Below are positions 22,976 through 35,883 of a DNA stretch of 64,000 nt, piece after piece. Source of the stretch: Tragulus kanchil (lineage: Eukaryota > Chordata > Mammalia > Artiodactyla > Tragulidae); NCBI GenBank assembly GCA_022376925.1, contig JAIOJX010000005.1, forward strand, positions 9,204,501-9,268,500. The letters run 5' to 3'. The notes below the pieces were generated by a model. The model searched no databases and was not told the DNA's origin. It was given only the letters and a program-made list of their open reading frames with translations. Both the position numbers and the translations under genes were made by a program. Numbering within the stretch: position 1 is the first letter of the stretch; each line of letters begins with the position of its first letter.

Positions 22976-25192
22976 TTGAATGTCCTTTTCTACTCTCTAC
23001 CCAGAGTGGCATTCAGCCCATAATGTGCATGGTCCCTGGTTGACGGAGTTCTCATTAAAGGTCACTGTGAAGACGCCGTGATGAAGGACCGGGTCCCTCT
23101 GAGCTGTTGACTGTCCCTGGCCCTTAGCAACAGTAGACTGCAATGGCTGCCCATTTTATCCTTCTGCGGATGAATTGTTCTCATTTTCAAATGGAGTAAA
23201 TTTTAGAGATGTCGAGACACATTTATTTTGAATTAAGCAGAGGACGCTATACGTTTATCTAAGGCAGCCATTAGAATTTGAACATCTGCCACCTCGAGGT
23301 TCCATGGCGTTTAAGACTAGCCCCTCAGGCTGTAATTATAGTAGGTGCTTATGAAAAGCCTCACCCCTCCAGCCAGCTGCACATGCACCTGTATTCTTGC
23401 CATGCAAAATTATATAGTCTCAGGAAGTTTGTCCCAGTGTTCTTGGGATGCTAAGACTTCTTTGTATTCACCTTTGTGTCACAAATCACATCATGCTGCT
23501 GGCTGTTTGCTTTTCATGCCCTGATCCGAAGAATGCTTTCGTCAACAGACCTGCTGGGCTTCAATACTAGGAATGTTCATATCTGCCCTACACTGCGGGA
23601 CAGGAGAACCGTGCAGAGTAGCAGAGCGCAGCCGGAAACCCTGTTCTTGTTGGAGGTTTAGTCCTTAGGATGATCTTTGTAGGAGGATGGCGTTAGATCA
23701 CAGGATTTAAAACTGTATTACATTTACCCTTACATTTAGTGAAGGACTAAATGAAGTTCTTTCAAAATGAAATTATCTGTAGGATATGTGTTTATCACTG
23801 GGATGTTTATACAAAATATTTTTTGCTCCTTTTAAGAAAAGCTGCTATGCACAGTATGAAACCATGATAGGTCTTGGAGTCTTTAGTTAAAAGAAGTGTT
23901 CACGTCATTAATGAGCAAGGCAGACAGGACTGTCTTTTCGGTTACTTCCTAAAGTTAACAAACATTAAACTCTGGCCCATGATATAATTAAGATGAAAGC
24001 ATAGTTTAACAAAAACCTAAACAGAAGCCCGTTATTGAAGTAGTTGCATGCTTTAAAATTTTCCCCAGGTTGCCCTTGTTTGAATGTCCTTTTCTATCTC
24101 TACCCAGAGTGGCATTCAGCCCATAATGTGCATGGTCCCTGGTTGACGGAGTTCTCATTAAAGGTCACTGTGAAGACGCCGTGATGAAGGACCGGGTCCC
24201 TCTGAGCTGTTGACTGTCCCTGGCCCTTAGCAACAGTAGACTGCAATGGCTGCCCATTTTATCCTTCTGCGGATGAATTGTTCTCATTTTCAAATGGAGT
24301 AAATTTTAGAGATGTCGAGACACATTTATTTTGAATTAAGCAGAGGACGCTATACGTTTATCTAAGGCAGCCATTAGAATTTGAACATCTGCCACCTCGA
24401 GGTTCCATGGCGTTTAAGACTAGCCCCTCAGGCTGTAATTATAGTAGGTGCTTATGAAAAGCCTCACCCCTCCAGCCAGCTGCACATGCACCTGTATTCT
24501 TGCCATGCAAAATTATATAGTCTCAGGAAGTTTGTCCCAGTGTTCTTGGGATGCTAAGACTTCTTTGTATTCACCTTTGTGTCACAAATCACATCATGCT
24601 GCTGGCTGTTTGCTTTTCATGCCCTGATCCGAAGAATGCTTTCGTCAACAGACCTGCTGGGCTTCAATACTAGGAATGTTCATATCTGCCCTACACTGCG
24701 GGACAGGAGAACCGTGCAGAGTAGCAGAGCGCAGCCGGAAACCCTGTTCTTGTTGGAGGTTTAGTCCTTAGGATGATCTTTGTAGGAGGATGGCGTTAGA
24801 TCACAGGATTTAAAACTGTATTACATTTACCCTTACATTTAGTGAAGGACTAAATGAAGTTCTTTCAAAATGAAATTATCTGTAGGATATGTGTTTATCA
24901 CTGGGATGTTTATACAAAATATTTTTTGCTCCTTTTAAGAAAAGCTGCTATGCACAGTATGAAACCATGATAGGTCTTGGAGTCTTTAGTTAAAAGAAGT
25001 GTTCACGTCATTAATGAGCAAGGCAGACAGGACTGTCTTTTCGGTTACTTCCTAAAGTTAACAAACATTAAACTCTGGCCCATGATATAATTAAGATGAA
25101 AGCATAGTTTAACAAAAAAAAAACCTAAACAGAAGCCCGTTATTGAAGTAGTTGCATGCTTTAAAAAAATTTTCCCCAGGTTGCCCTTGTTT
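22976..25192. repeat. Tandem duplication 7 (period about 1104)
   Basis: 22976-24081 matches 24079-25192, no filler. Differences are A-runs (A5 against A10 near 25117; A4 against A7 near 25163) and a two-base indel near the left edge. Confidence 0.93.
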
Positions 25193-25625
25193 GGATTTCA
25201 GAGTAATTATGAGAGACAGAAATTTCAACAACAGAACGTGGAAGGGACAGGTGCTGCTGACCTCCCTGGGGAGCCCGCCTGAGGGAGGCCCCGCCTGGCT
25301 CCGCCAGCAGGGGTCGCTGTTGGGCAGCGATGAGCGGGCATCTTAAGTGCATGGAATCGGATTTTGAAATAACATCCATATCGAGGGAAGTGGTTTGGTG
25401 AGTTTATTTTGAAAAGCACTATGGCGGCATTGCTTACCTTCTTTTTCCCTCATGAGCTTAAATTCACAACATAGAATTCATTTTGCAGATATGTAAAATT
25501 GTACGAGTCCCAGACATTTCTATGTGGCTTTCACCCCCTGGCATAGAACAGTGCATTGTACCCACCAAGAAGGAGAGCTGGCGTGGAGTATATCTTACTG
25601 GAATGACGTCAAGGCTCCTAAATTT

Positions 25626-25647
25626 AAAAAAAAAAAAAAAAAAAAAA
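25626..25647. repeat. 22-base A run
   Basis: Uninterrupted A22. It could be the tail of an old retroposed sequence ending at about 25625, but I do not recognise a source element to its left. Confidence 0.85.
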
Positions 25648-27039
25648 CAGTTTCTAAATTGTGGACGAATTTAAGTCTTGTCACTTCCTTGTATAAGAGG
25701 AGGTTGATGTCAGACCTGCCACGAGTGGCTGTTAGGTTTACACATGACAATGCAGGAAAATATGGGCGAGCTCTTTCTGTAAAAGGCCTGATAACATATG
25801 TTCTAGGCGTCGTGGGCTTCTCGGTCTCCGGCGTGACCGCTGACCTCAGTGAGTGGGGCGCAGAAGCTGCCGTGGACAGTCTGTCCACAGCGGGCCTGGC
25901 TATGCCCCCGTGAACCTGGATGTGGAGGAACAGGGGGCCACGTGGGGCAGCAGCGGGGGCTCGGCAGCCCGGGCACACGAGGACGTCGGCATCGCAGGCC
26001 CTCCGTGTCGCTGGGCTTAGCCGCAGCCTGGAGCAAAGCGAACAGTATCGAGTCCAGGCTGGTAGCTTACGGGGAGCCAGCAGGTCTGGGCCTTGACCTT
26101 GCCCACCTGTGGGCACGGGCAGGCCACTCTTCCTTGCCCACCCTTCTCCACGCATAGCGTCTTGACTCGATACTGAGGGTCTCCTCTGGGGGCTGAGGGG
26201 ACAGCACCGTAACGTGAAATTAGATTTTCAACACAGACCCCAAGGGCAGGGGTCTGGGCGTTGTTTGGGCACTCTGGGTGTTTAGAAGGATGCCGTGGTC
26301 TCGGGCTCCTGTCAGTCATCCGCTGTGTCTTCTTTCTGTCCCACTGGAGTAGCCGCCCTGTTTAACAAAGACAGAATGACCCAGAATTCACTTTCAAGTT
26401 TCCAGACTTTGACAGTGGGCTTCCCAAACTTCAGAAGCTTTGCGACCCAGTGCACACAGAGAGGTACACGTTGTTTGGTCCTTATCTTGGGGTGAAAAAC
26501 TAGGAAGGAATCCCAACTCTTCTCAAGGCCTCTGTGCGCTGCAGGCATGTGGCTGTGTCCAGGGAGAAGGAAAGAGACACCAGTGTCTTCCCACCCGTAA
26601 CTACGAGCCGTGAACCTGAAGGGTGGTGTCCCTGGGGCAGAGACAGATTAAAATGGAGCCAAGTTGTTTCACCTCCTTCCCCCATTGAAAAGCATATGGT
26701 ACGCTTTATAAGTCTTTCACATAGATTGCATATACTGAACTATAATATCTATATGTAATATTTAAACATTTAAAGATATACAGTATAATTGTTAAACTTA
26801 TATACGCATGGTAAAATGCAGTGTATTTGTTGCGAAATTTGAAAGGCTATCAGTTTACATTCTCCTTGGAGATTACATTTTGTATGTTCTACTCTTCATA
26901 ATGAAATAATTACATGACGCTTTTAATGTCTGTAAACACTCAGCTCTCTCATACATATTTATCAGCGAGGTGATTGACTCATTCATTGCTGACCGTCTTT
27001 CAGATCATTCTGTGGTTGGGTTTAGTAATGGGATACTGG

Positions 27040-27115
27040 AACATGAAGTGTTCAGCACAGACTCGGGAACCAGGCCAACCTGGGTTTGAATCTTAGTCTT
27101 GAGTTGTGAATTCCA
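27040..27115 (+). mobile_element. MIR SINE fragment
   Basis: The stretch with CTCGGGAACCAGGCCAACC, then TGGGTTTGAATCTTAGTCTT fits the MIR tRNA-related region. Short and diverged. Confidence 0.55.
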
Positions 27116-27231
27116 CACTTTAAAATAATTAATTGCTTTTTAATTTCTTTTTCTTTTTTTAAAAAATCATTGTCCGAGGAAAGAAGAAAAAGGTCCTGAA
27201 TTAGTCTTTGTTTTAGTTGCGATCGTATAGC

Positions 27232-29395
27232 AGTGGTCTGTGTGTAGAGTTGACCCCAGTTCTTTCAGAGTCTTGCTTGTTAGACCCAGAGTAAAGCCAT
27301 TCGGGCACCTGAATGAGAAGTCCAAAGTGGGTTCAGGATACAAGATGAGAATAGTGTGTGCAGACAGGGCAGTGTGGGGAGGGCGGAGAGGGGAGGTTAG
27401 GTATATTTTGGAGAAGTTTCCTGTGCTTTTAAACTGAACAAGAGATATGTTGGAATTTGTTTCAATGAAGAGTTTCCTGTAAAGCAATAGAAAAAAACTG
27501 CTTGTCAGATAGAGAAGTCTCTGAGCACAGAAGAGCAGCAGGGAGATGGAGATTGTGCAAGCTTTTCTGAGAGAGACAGAGCCTTGGTGTCAGCCGCGTA
27601 AGAGGAAGGTCCTGGAGTATTAGCAAATGGGTTGATACCATTTATTTAAAAGATCATTTGTCTCATAGAAAAGTTGAAAAACTAGTAGAGCCTATCCTCT
27701 CCCCTATTAGAGCGGCTCCCATCACTACAGAACAGCTGCAGCACCGAGAAGCCAGCCCCAGCTCAGAATCACCGACGAAAGGGCAGCACCTGGCAGCTTT
27801 CCGCCCGGTGCCCTTTTCCTGTGCCAGGCTCTTCCGGGTCCCACGCTGCGTCTAGTTGTCACAGCTCCCCCAGTCCTTCCTGTCCTTCATGACCTTGACA
27901 TTTACAGAGAGTATTCATCCGTTATTTTGTAGAACTTTCTCAGTGTGAGGTTTTCTGATGTATCCTATGGCTGGATTGAGGCTCTGCATTACGGGGGGGG
28001 TGCCTCGTTCAGTACCTGGTACGGGCCGTGAGAGCCTTCATGATGCGGCAAAAGTTATGTCTGCCACGACTGGCCACTGTAAACTTAGCATCGTTCTGTG
28101 TAGGTATTCTATTTACACATTGATGGATCTTGCCTGTGATAAGTATTACTATGGTGTTCTAATTTGATCAGCATTGTTTCTACACCATTTCTCCATGTGT
28201 TTATCCATCCATTCATTCATTCGCTTCTATATGGACTTACGGATCTTATCCTGTGCGTTACAGTCCAGTACTGGTATTCGTTGTGTGCCTCAAGTTCACA
28301 TTGGCCGTCAAGAGTGGTCTGTGTGTAGAGTTGACCCCAGTTCTTTCAGAGTCTTGCTTGTTAGACCCAGAGTAAAGCCATTCGGGCACCTGAATGAGAA
28401 GTCCAAAGTGGGTTCAGGATACAAGATGAGAATAGTGTGTGCAGACAGGGCAGTGTGGGGAGGGCGGAGAGGGGAGGTTAGGTATATTTTGGAGAAGTTT
28501 CCTGTGCTTTTAAACTGAACAAGAGATATGTTGGAATTTGTTTCAATGAAGAGTTTCCTGTAAAGCAATAGAAAAAAACTGCTTGTCAGATAGAGAAGTC
28601 TCTGAGCACAGAAGAGCAGCAGGGAGATGGAGATTGTGCAAGCTTTTCTGAGAGAGACAGAGCCTTGGTGTCAGCCGCGTAAGAGGAAGGTCCTGGAGTA
28701 TTAGCAAATGGGTTGATACCATTTATTTAAAAGATCATTTGTCTCATAGAAAAGTTGAAAAACTAGTAGAGCCTATCCTCTCCCCTATTAGAGCGGCTCC
28801 CATCACTACAGAACAGCTGCAGCACCGAGAAGCCAGCCCCAGCTCAGAATCACCGACGAAAGGGCAGCACCTGGCAGCTTTCCGCCCGGTGCCCTTTTCC
28901 TGTGCCAGGCTCTTCCGGGTCCCACGCTGCGTCTAGTTGTCACAGCTCCCCCAGTCCTTCCTGTCCTTCATGACCTTGACATTTACAGAGAGTATTCATC
29001 CGTTATTTTGTAGAACTTTCTCAGTGTGAGGTTTTCTGATGTATCCTATGGCTGGATTGAGGCTCTGCATTACTGGGGAGGTGCCTCGTTCAGTACCTGG
29101 TACGGGCCGTGAGAGCCTTCATGATGCGGCAAAAGTTATGTCTGCCACGACTGGCCACTGTAAACTTAGCATCGTTCTGTGTAGGTATTCTATTTACACA
29201 TTGATGGATCTTGCCTGTGATAAGTATTACTATGGTGTTCTAATTTGATCAGCATTGTTTCTACACCATTTCTCCATGTGTTTATCCATCCATTCATTCA
29301 TTCGCTTCTATATGGACTTACGGATCTTATCCTGTGCGTTACAGTCCAGTACTGGTATTCGTTGTGTGCCTCAAGTTCACATTGGCCGTCAAGAG
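27232..29395. repeat. Tandem duplication 8 (period about 1081)
   Basis: 27232-28314 matches 28312-29395. The main difference is a G-run at 27991-27998, which reads TGGGGAGG in the right copy. Confidence 0.93.
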
Positions 29396-32300
29396 CTCTT
29401 GGAAATCTGTTCTGTGGCTCTTTCCACCTGCTGCTTCTGGTTTTTGGTTTTGGGTTTTTGGTTTTTTTTTTTAACTTTTTAACACTTCAAGACGTTCCAG
29501 CCCTGGAACTATCATTTCTCCAGGGACCCCTGGTTCTCTTTACTGGAGAAAGACATTTAGGAACCAAGATCTAGCCACCGGATGACACGTTTCCGGCTAC
29601 TGACCCGTCACTGCTTCTCACCCCCTCTCGTTGGATGCAGCTGGGAAATATATGTGTGTCACATGCACACATCTGTGTTTATTTCTATGCGCAAACCCAC
29701 CCACAGGTGAGAGCGCAAGACCCCACTGGTAATTCTAGTTCCAGTCCAGCCTCACAGAGTTCACTCTAGCCTGCTCCATGTCCTTTCTTTATTTCACCTA
29801 CACAGTGAGAAGCCTGGTTCTCATCTACAGTATGTTCCCTAACTTGTTCAGCTCTCCTACTAACCTAGTTCCAGAAATGCTGACCCACCCGAGCAAACAG
29901 GTTCACAGCCACAGCCCGGGTCGGCGTGGGACCCTTCTCATCTGTAGCCTTCGTATCCTCTCGTCAGAACCCCTTGGCCAAGGCTAGCTGGTCATGGTCT
30001 TGGGGTTCACTGGTGCTCATCTGTCTCAGCTTGCATTTCACGTTAGCTTTTCTCCATTTCCTGGTTCATTGTGTTTTTATTTACGTACCGTGAAATTCAC
30101 TCTGGTTTCTGGCAGGTGTGTGGAATTGTGTATGTTGTGTTCGTGTGCTAAGTCGTGTGTGGAGTCCGGTTTTCCTGCACACCTGCCAGGTCTCTCCTTT
30201 GCGTTGTGCCGCAGAGAGGGTGCTCTGCATGCTCCGTGCTCCTCCTGGTCCTCTTCCAGCCGTATTTTGACATCACCTCTCCTCTGAGGCTCCGTAGCTC
30301 GGCATTCGGGGCTGAGGAGGAGGATGGGATGGCACCTCTGTTCTGATAAGGCCCCAGCCCTCTACGTGCACCCTGTTCTCAGGTTTCTGGGGGCTGTGGC
30401 CCTCTTGTTCTCCTGCCCTCGCTCAGCGGTTGTGGTAGACTCAGCTGGCAAGCCTGTCACTCCTTAAGGAGTGGAACGATGGGTTTTTTTTCTTATCCAT
30501 TCCATTTCCTCACTGCAGTAAGTTTTCACCAATGCCCCAGGGGTAGCAATGCCTGTAGCCCTTCTCTTCATAGGACAGAGCATTTGTTCCCTGAGGGAGA
30601 GCGGGGAGGGGGTGCAGGGGAAGCTCCTCGTCCTGCTGTGTCGCTCCTCTCCCCTGGACCTGGGCCTCCACGGAGACCTCGTGCACTTCTCTGTGAGTGC
30701 GTGAATGGTGGTCATCACAGACAGCCTGCAAGAGGAGGTAACCTCGGAGGATCCACAAGCTCCTCCCGCCCGCCCTCAGCTCTGACCAGTCTGTCCAGGC
30801 TTTAGCTGACCTCTGACCCGTGTCCTGCTGCATCTGCCCGGGATGATACAAGCTGTGTCTCCTCGCTTCCTGTAGACAGTCTCCAGAGCTTGCCCAGTTT
30901 GATAGTCTGGGATTTCACCCTTAGAATGGATTTGGGGAAAGTCATAAATCTAAAGTTACGCCTGTTCTTTAAAGAGGTAATAGCTTTAGAGATAGACAGG
31001 TCTCACCCTCGTCAGGCTTGGTGGCATGCTTGGCCTCTGATGATGCCAGCCCCCCCTTTCCAGTCACCTGTTCCCTCTCATGGTTTTCTTTTCTACTTTC
31101 TCCTGTGGAAGAAAAATTTTTTCTCATATTAAAATCTCTAAAACTATATCTGATTTGACATCCATGTGGCAAATCCAAAATGTATGGGGGATGAGTGTCT
31201 GATTTTAGAATTTCAAGGATCGGACATCATATAGAGGATCTGAGGCAAGAGACAGAGCATCTACCAGGAACTCACCCGTTCCACATCCAGTGCAGGTGCC
31301 TGGCGGGATTCACTAGATCAGTGTTACTTTATGCATTATTTGATAACAAAATAGCATAACCTACAAAGCAAGACATGAAATCACATGTTAAAAGGAGCCC
31401 AAGCATATGTTTTGTGTTTGAGTGTTTTAATTATAAAAGTAATATGTGCTTCAGATTAAAAAAATAAGTTCTAATCTGTTCTATCACCTAGAAATAATTA
31501 TCCTTAGATGTATTGGTGTTGATACATCAGGATTTTTCTCCAAGAACTTACCCGTGTAATATAGGCAGAATAATACAGTAGATGAGTATGCAAACCATGT
31601 GGAAAACCCAGGAAATATGCCTGTTAGTTGTTTTCTCTGTTCACATTTTTTCTCTTCAAAGAGTCCGTGTCAGTGCAGGTGGTTGTCAGCAGAGCGCAGC
31701 GTGGCCCCTGGGCTCTGTCTGGTAGCTCAGTGGCAGCGATGGCTGCAGAGTCTCCTCACTCCACCCAGCAGTGTAGACATTACCAGCTTCCTAAGGGAAA
31801 GCGCCTCCAATTTTGCAGGTTTTGAAGAGACAAAGTTTTAAAATCCCGTCCCACGTAAACTTAGAATTTTAAAACTACTCTCTCAACTATCTTGAATATT
31901 CCGTGTTAAACATAGTCTCATGTGACACTATCAGGCTGATATTCATGACTTTTAATTAATGTTCTACTTCCTGTGAGAAATGGGTTGAGTTATCACAGAA
32001 AAAAAGGAAAAAAGATGGGAAAATTTAGTACCTTTCTCAATGGAAAAAAAAAGGAGAACTAAGAATTACAGAATATGACTACTCAGAGGACAGCGGAAAC
32101 ATGCTCCAAATACTATTCAAATATAATGGGACATTGTTCTGTTTGCAAATATGAAATTTCATCAGTTTCTTTGTTTCATTTTAATTTGTTCAATGGAAAG
32201 GAGGTGTAAACACGCTAAGAAATGGAGCTCAGAGAAGCAGTTGTCGTGAAGGCTTTGCGCACCGTCTGTGACTAGCTCAGGCTTCTTTTGGAGGTCCCAG

Positions 32301-32626
32301 GAGGATGAACGTTGAGGCCTGTGTTTCTGGTTTCCACCGCGTACCATCCTCTGCCCGCAGGCGCTCACGGGTTCATACCGCCTTCTGCATCCTTCACAAG
32401 GCCTTTCTGGCCACGCCTCCCTGTCGGGGCATCCCTCCCGATGCCTGCAGCCCTGACTGAGCTCCCACCGCGTCTTCCTCCTCACTCAACTGCAGGCTTT
32501 GTGTGGGCAGAGCCCTTACCCTGAATAGCCCTCACAGTACTGCCAAGCTTTTTTTTTTTTTTTTTAAAGGCATTCATTTAACTTGCAGAACATTCTATCA
32601 CGTCCCTTCTTGGTTGTTTTTACCAG

Positions 32627-33138
32627 ACGAGAAACAAAGATTCAGTTACGAGCGGCCTGGATACGATCTGGAAGAATCCGACGGCCCAGATGAGGACGAG
32701 AACGAGAACGAGGAGGAGGACGAAGACAGCCAGGCGGAGTCGGTGCTGTCGGCCGCGCCCTCGGCCACGGCCAGCCCGCAGCACCTGCCGGCGAGAAGCA
32801 GCCTCCAGGACCCGGGGGGCGCGGACGAGGACGGCAGGATCCTTGATTGCTTTTCCGGGGGGCACGCGGACCCCATGGACGTGCTGCCGAGAGCGCTACC
32901 CACCAAGATGACCGTGCTGAGCGCGGTGCCCTCGGATCACAGCGGGAAGCCGGGGTCCCCCGCGAGGGCCCGGCCGCCAGCCGCGGGAGATGGGGAGGAG
33001 GCTGCTGGCCCCGGAGGCTCCGCCCGGTCGCCCAAGGCGGCGCCCCGGTCCCCGTGTCACCAGATGTCTGTGGACTACCCCAACTCCGAGGAGGTCCCGA
33101 GAAGTTCAGTGGCAGGGACGGCGGCTGCTTTAACACAG
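32627..33138 (+). CDS. HIVEP1: HIVEP1 exon 8 (acidic region after the fingers), first copy
   Basis: A 512-bp exon following a TTTTTACCAG acceptor. It completes the Asp codon left open by exon 7, reads [20 protein letters not shown], then a dense acidic run (residues 151-171 of the joined product), then a Ser/Pro/Ala/Gly-rich segment that ends [20 protein letters not shown]...ALTQ. The acidic run next to the zinc-finger pair is a defining part of the ZAS domain. The donor is CACAG|GTAATA at a codon boundary. The middle ([20 protein letters not shown]) is much richer in Gly/Ala/Pro/Arg than the human protein as I remember it. Open frames on the opposite strand are shadows of this GC-rich exon. 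The second copy (33739-34250) appears identical. Confidence 0.9.
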
Positions 33139-33738
33139 GTAATAATGCATTTGTTGCTGCTTTCCTTTTGCTTAACCTACTAAATGTGGGGGAACCCAAT
33201 ACCTTAAGAAATCAGTGGACTCATTGCTATACTAAAATGAGTATAAGCTATTCATAGCTCAATCAGTTCGGTTGGCCTTATTTTCTTTTGTTTGATTTGA
33301 GTCAATTGGAAAGGAGGTGTAAACACGCTAAGAAATGGAGCTCAGAGAAGCAGTTGTCGTGAAGGCTTTGCGCACCGTCTGTGACTAGCTCAGGCTTCTT
33401 TTGGAGGTCCCAGGAGGATGAACGTTGAGGCCTGTGTTTCTGGTTTCCACCGCGTACCATCCTCTGCCCGCAGGCGCTCACGGGTTCATACCGCCTTCTG
33501 CATCCTTCACAAGGCCTTTCTGGCCACGCCTCCCTGTCGGGGCATCCCTCCCGATGCCTGCAGCCCTGACTGAGCTCCCACCGCGTCTTCCTCCTCACTC
33601 AACTGCAGGCTTTGTGTGGGCAGAGCCCTTACCCTGAATAGCCCTCACAGTACTGCCAAGCTTTTTTTTTTTTTTTTAAAGGCATTCATTTAACTTGCAG
33701 AACATTCTATCACGTCCCTTCTTGGTTGTTTTTACCAG

Positions 33739-34250
33739 ACGAGAAACAAAGATTCAGTTACGAGCGGCCTGGATACGATCTGGAAGAATCCGACGGCCCA
33801 GATGAGGACGAGAACGAGAACGAGGAGGAGGACGAAGACAGCCAGGCGGAGTCGGTGCTGTCGGCCGCGCCCTCGGCCACGGCCAGCCCGCAGCACCTGC
33901 CGGCGAGAAGCAGCCTCCAGGACCCGGGGGGCGCGGACGAGGACGGCAGGATCCTTGATTGCTTTTCCGGGGGGCACGCGGACCCCATGGACGTGCTGCC
34001 GAGAGCGCTACCCACCAAGATGACCGTGCTGAGCGCGGTGCCCTCGGATCACAGCGGGAAGCCGGGGTCCCCCGCGAGGGCCCGGCCGCCAGCCGCGGGA
34101 GATGGGGAGGAGGCTGCTGGCCCCGGAGGCTCCGCCCGGTCGCCCAAGGCGGCGCCCCGGTCCCCGTGTCACCAGATGTCTGTGGACTACCCCAACTCCG
34201 AGGAGGTCCCGAGAAGTTCAGTGGCAGGGACGGCGGCTGCTTTAACACAG
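33739..34250 (+). CDS. HIVEP1: HIVEP1 exon 8, second copy
   Basis: Same 512 bp as 32627-33138 at an offset of 1112, with no coding difference seen, including third codon positions. The exon starts with two bases of a split codon but ends at a codon boundary, so splicing both copies together would shift the frame and destroy the C-terminal tail. That makes a real, used duplication implausible. This copy is the one adjacent to the unique intron leading to the last exon. Confidence 0.9.
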
Positions 34251-35883
34251 GTAATAATGCATTTGTTGCTGCTTTCCTTTTGCTTAACCTACTAAATGTG
34301 GGGGAACCCAATACCTTAAGAAATCAGTGGACTCATTGCTATACTAAAATGAGTATAAGCTATTCATAGCTCAATCAGTTCGGTTGGCCTTATTTTCTTT
34401 TGTTTGATTTGAGTCTAAAGGGCATTTATGCCCTTTGGGTTCTAGTTAGATTTAGTTCGAGTTCAGTATTGCTTTATAAATCTGTAAAAGAACCAAGTAG
34501 ATCTTTGCAGTACACTCATATACTCTTACTTGGTTTTTTATAAATAATCTTGGAATAAAACGTATCTGTGTGGCGAGAGCATGAGCCTCGGGACCGCTGT
34601 CTTCCGGGGTGTCCTCTGAGGTGGCCACCCCTGGCGTGGGCAGGATGGAACTGCACCAATTATCCAGACGCTTTGTTTGTCACCCCTGTTGAAGAGGCAG
34701 CTACAGTTTCCATGGCAAAGTTAGTGTGACACACACCCCTTAAAAAAAAGAAGAAGAAAAGACGCACTAAGACGTTCACTTGCTTGAACGATCAAATTGC
34801 TGTGACCGCTTAGGAAAGCTTCCTGCCTGAGAACTAGCTCAGGGCTAGACTGGGGCCTCAGGAAAGTCACCCTCCACGTGAGCGGTGGATGATTTCCTGC
34901 TTTTACACAACTGTGGCGGGCTCCTGAGCAGTCTCTTCTCTCTCTGACAGTTCTGTTACCTCTGAGATGGACTGAGGGTCACTGTAGGATCTATTTCTAA
35001 ATGCGGCAGATTTTGGTTTCCTGGGTGACACTAGAGAAAGCTCGAAAGACCTTGAAAGCTTGAATGGCTAGAGCCTATCCTACAGTAGTATTGCTTCATT
35101 AAATCCTATTCACATTTAAGATGTATGAATATTTAAATTAGCATATACAGTAATGGAGTTCTATAATGTAGATGCATCAGGAAAAAGTGGATATTTAGGT
35201 GATGATTTGGGGAGAGGACTGGCAGGACTTAGCCATCCTACCAGCATCTCATTCCGCTTCTGTTAGCATCAACCTGTGCTCTAAGCAACTCTCTCCCTAA
35301 ATCTCTCGCACACTTGCCAGTGTCTGGAGATCTGGTTTTCCACAGACAGTTCATAAGTGAGTAAGTGAACGAACAAACGAAAACTCCAGACCTTTTCGTC
35401 AGTGGCAGCTCTTTATTTCGTAAGTGAATAGTCCTCCAGGTAATTTCCCCACCCCCGAGTCAATACTCGTAGCCAACTAAAATCTCCAGATTTCTCCGTA
35501 AATCCTTATCTCTAAAGCCGGGTGGAGCTGGTTGTGTGGGCAATAATAACAACAGGAGAAGAACGTAAATGTGGTCACCTCTCAGGGGTAATTTGGAATA
35601 GGTGAGTTGATATGCAGGAAACTTGCTTGAAAATTTCGAAGTACTACACAAAATCTGTGGCTGTTATTTGTACTAGAAAATAAAGAGATTAAGAGTATAG
35701 TAGGTCCTAAGTTGGAAATTTATTTTTTAAGTTAACATACAACTTTTAGCAAGTGTATTTTTATGGAACGGCTGCAGACACTTGTACCTCAGGACGAATG
35801 GACTTCACGAGAGCTAGAAGTTTTCGCCTGGTGACTTCTAAGCAAGGTGAGCCATCAGAAGGTCATTGCGTCTTCTCTTTTAG
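34251..35883 (+). other. HIVEP1: HIVEP1 intron 8
   Basis: Starts GTAATA and ends in the pyrimidine-rich TCTTCTCTTTTAG. A related stretch, 33139-33302 plus the upstream intron part, is repeated in duplication 9. No mobile element was recognised between 34415 and 35883. Confidence 0.75.

Larger units (their letters stand above)
12849..32626 (+). other. HIVEP1: HIVEP1 intron 7
   Basis: Long intron, about 20 kb as assembled and roughly 14 kb after removing the duplicated copies. It holds two L2 relics, a CHR-type SINE (about 14202), Bov-tA SINEs (about 15838 and 19419), a MIR (about 27040), short (GT)n and (AC)n runs, and a 22-base A run. Duplications 5-8 and the start of 9 lie inside. GC-rich patches at 17700-18350, 20370-20640 and 25800-26160 look like repeat or intron composition, not exons. 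No coding exon is recognised. Confidence 0.75.
32191..34414. repeat. Tandem duplication 9 (period about 1112; contains exon 8)
   Basis: 32191-33302 matches 33303-34414, joined without filler. Almost identical, including all of exon 8. Confidence 0.94.

Noticed and set aside
25595..26155. 186-codon open frame on the - strand, including a long poly-Phe stretch
   Set aside because: The Phe run is the 22-base A run read backwards; the rest is GC-rich intron with no family resemblance.
32642..33199. 185-codon open frame antisense to exon 8 (and its twin at 33754-34311)
   Set aside because: Mirror of a GC-rich coding exon; Arg/Pro/Ser-rich shadow without its own evidence.
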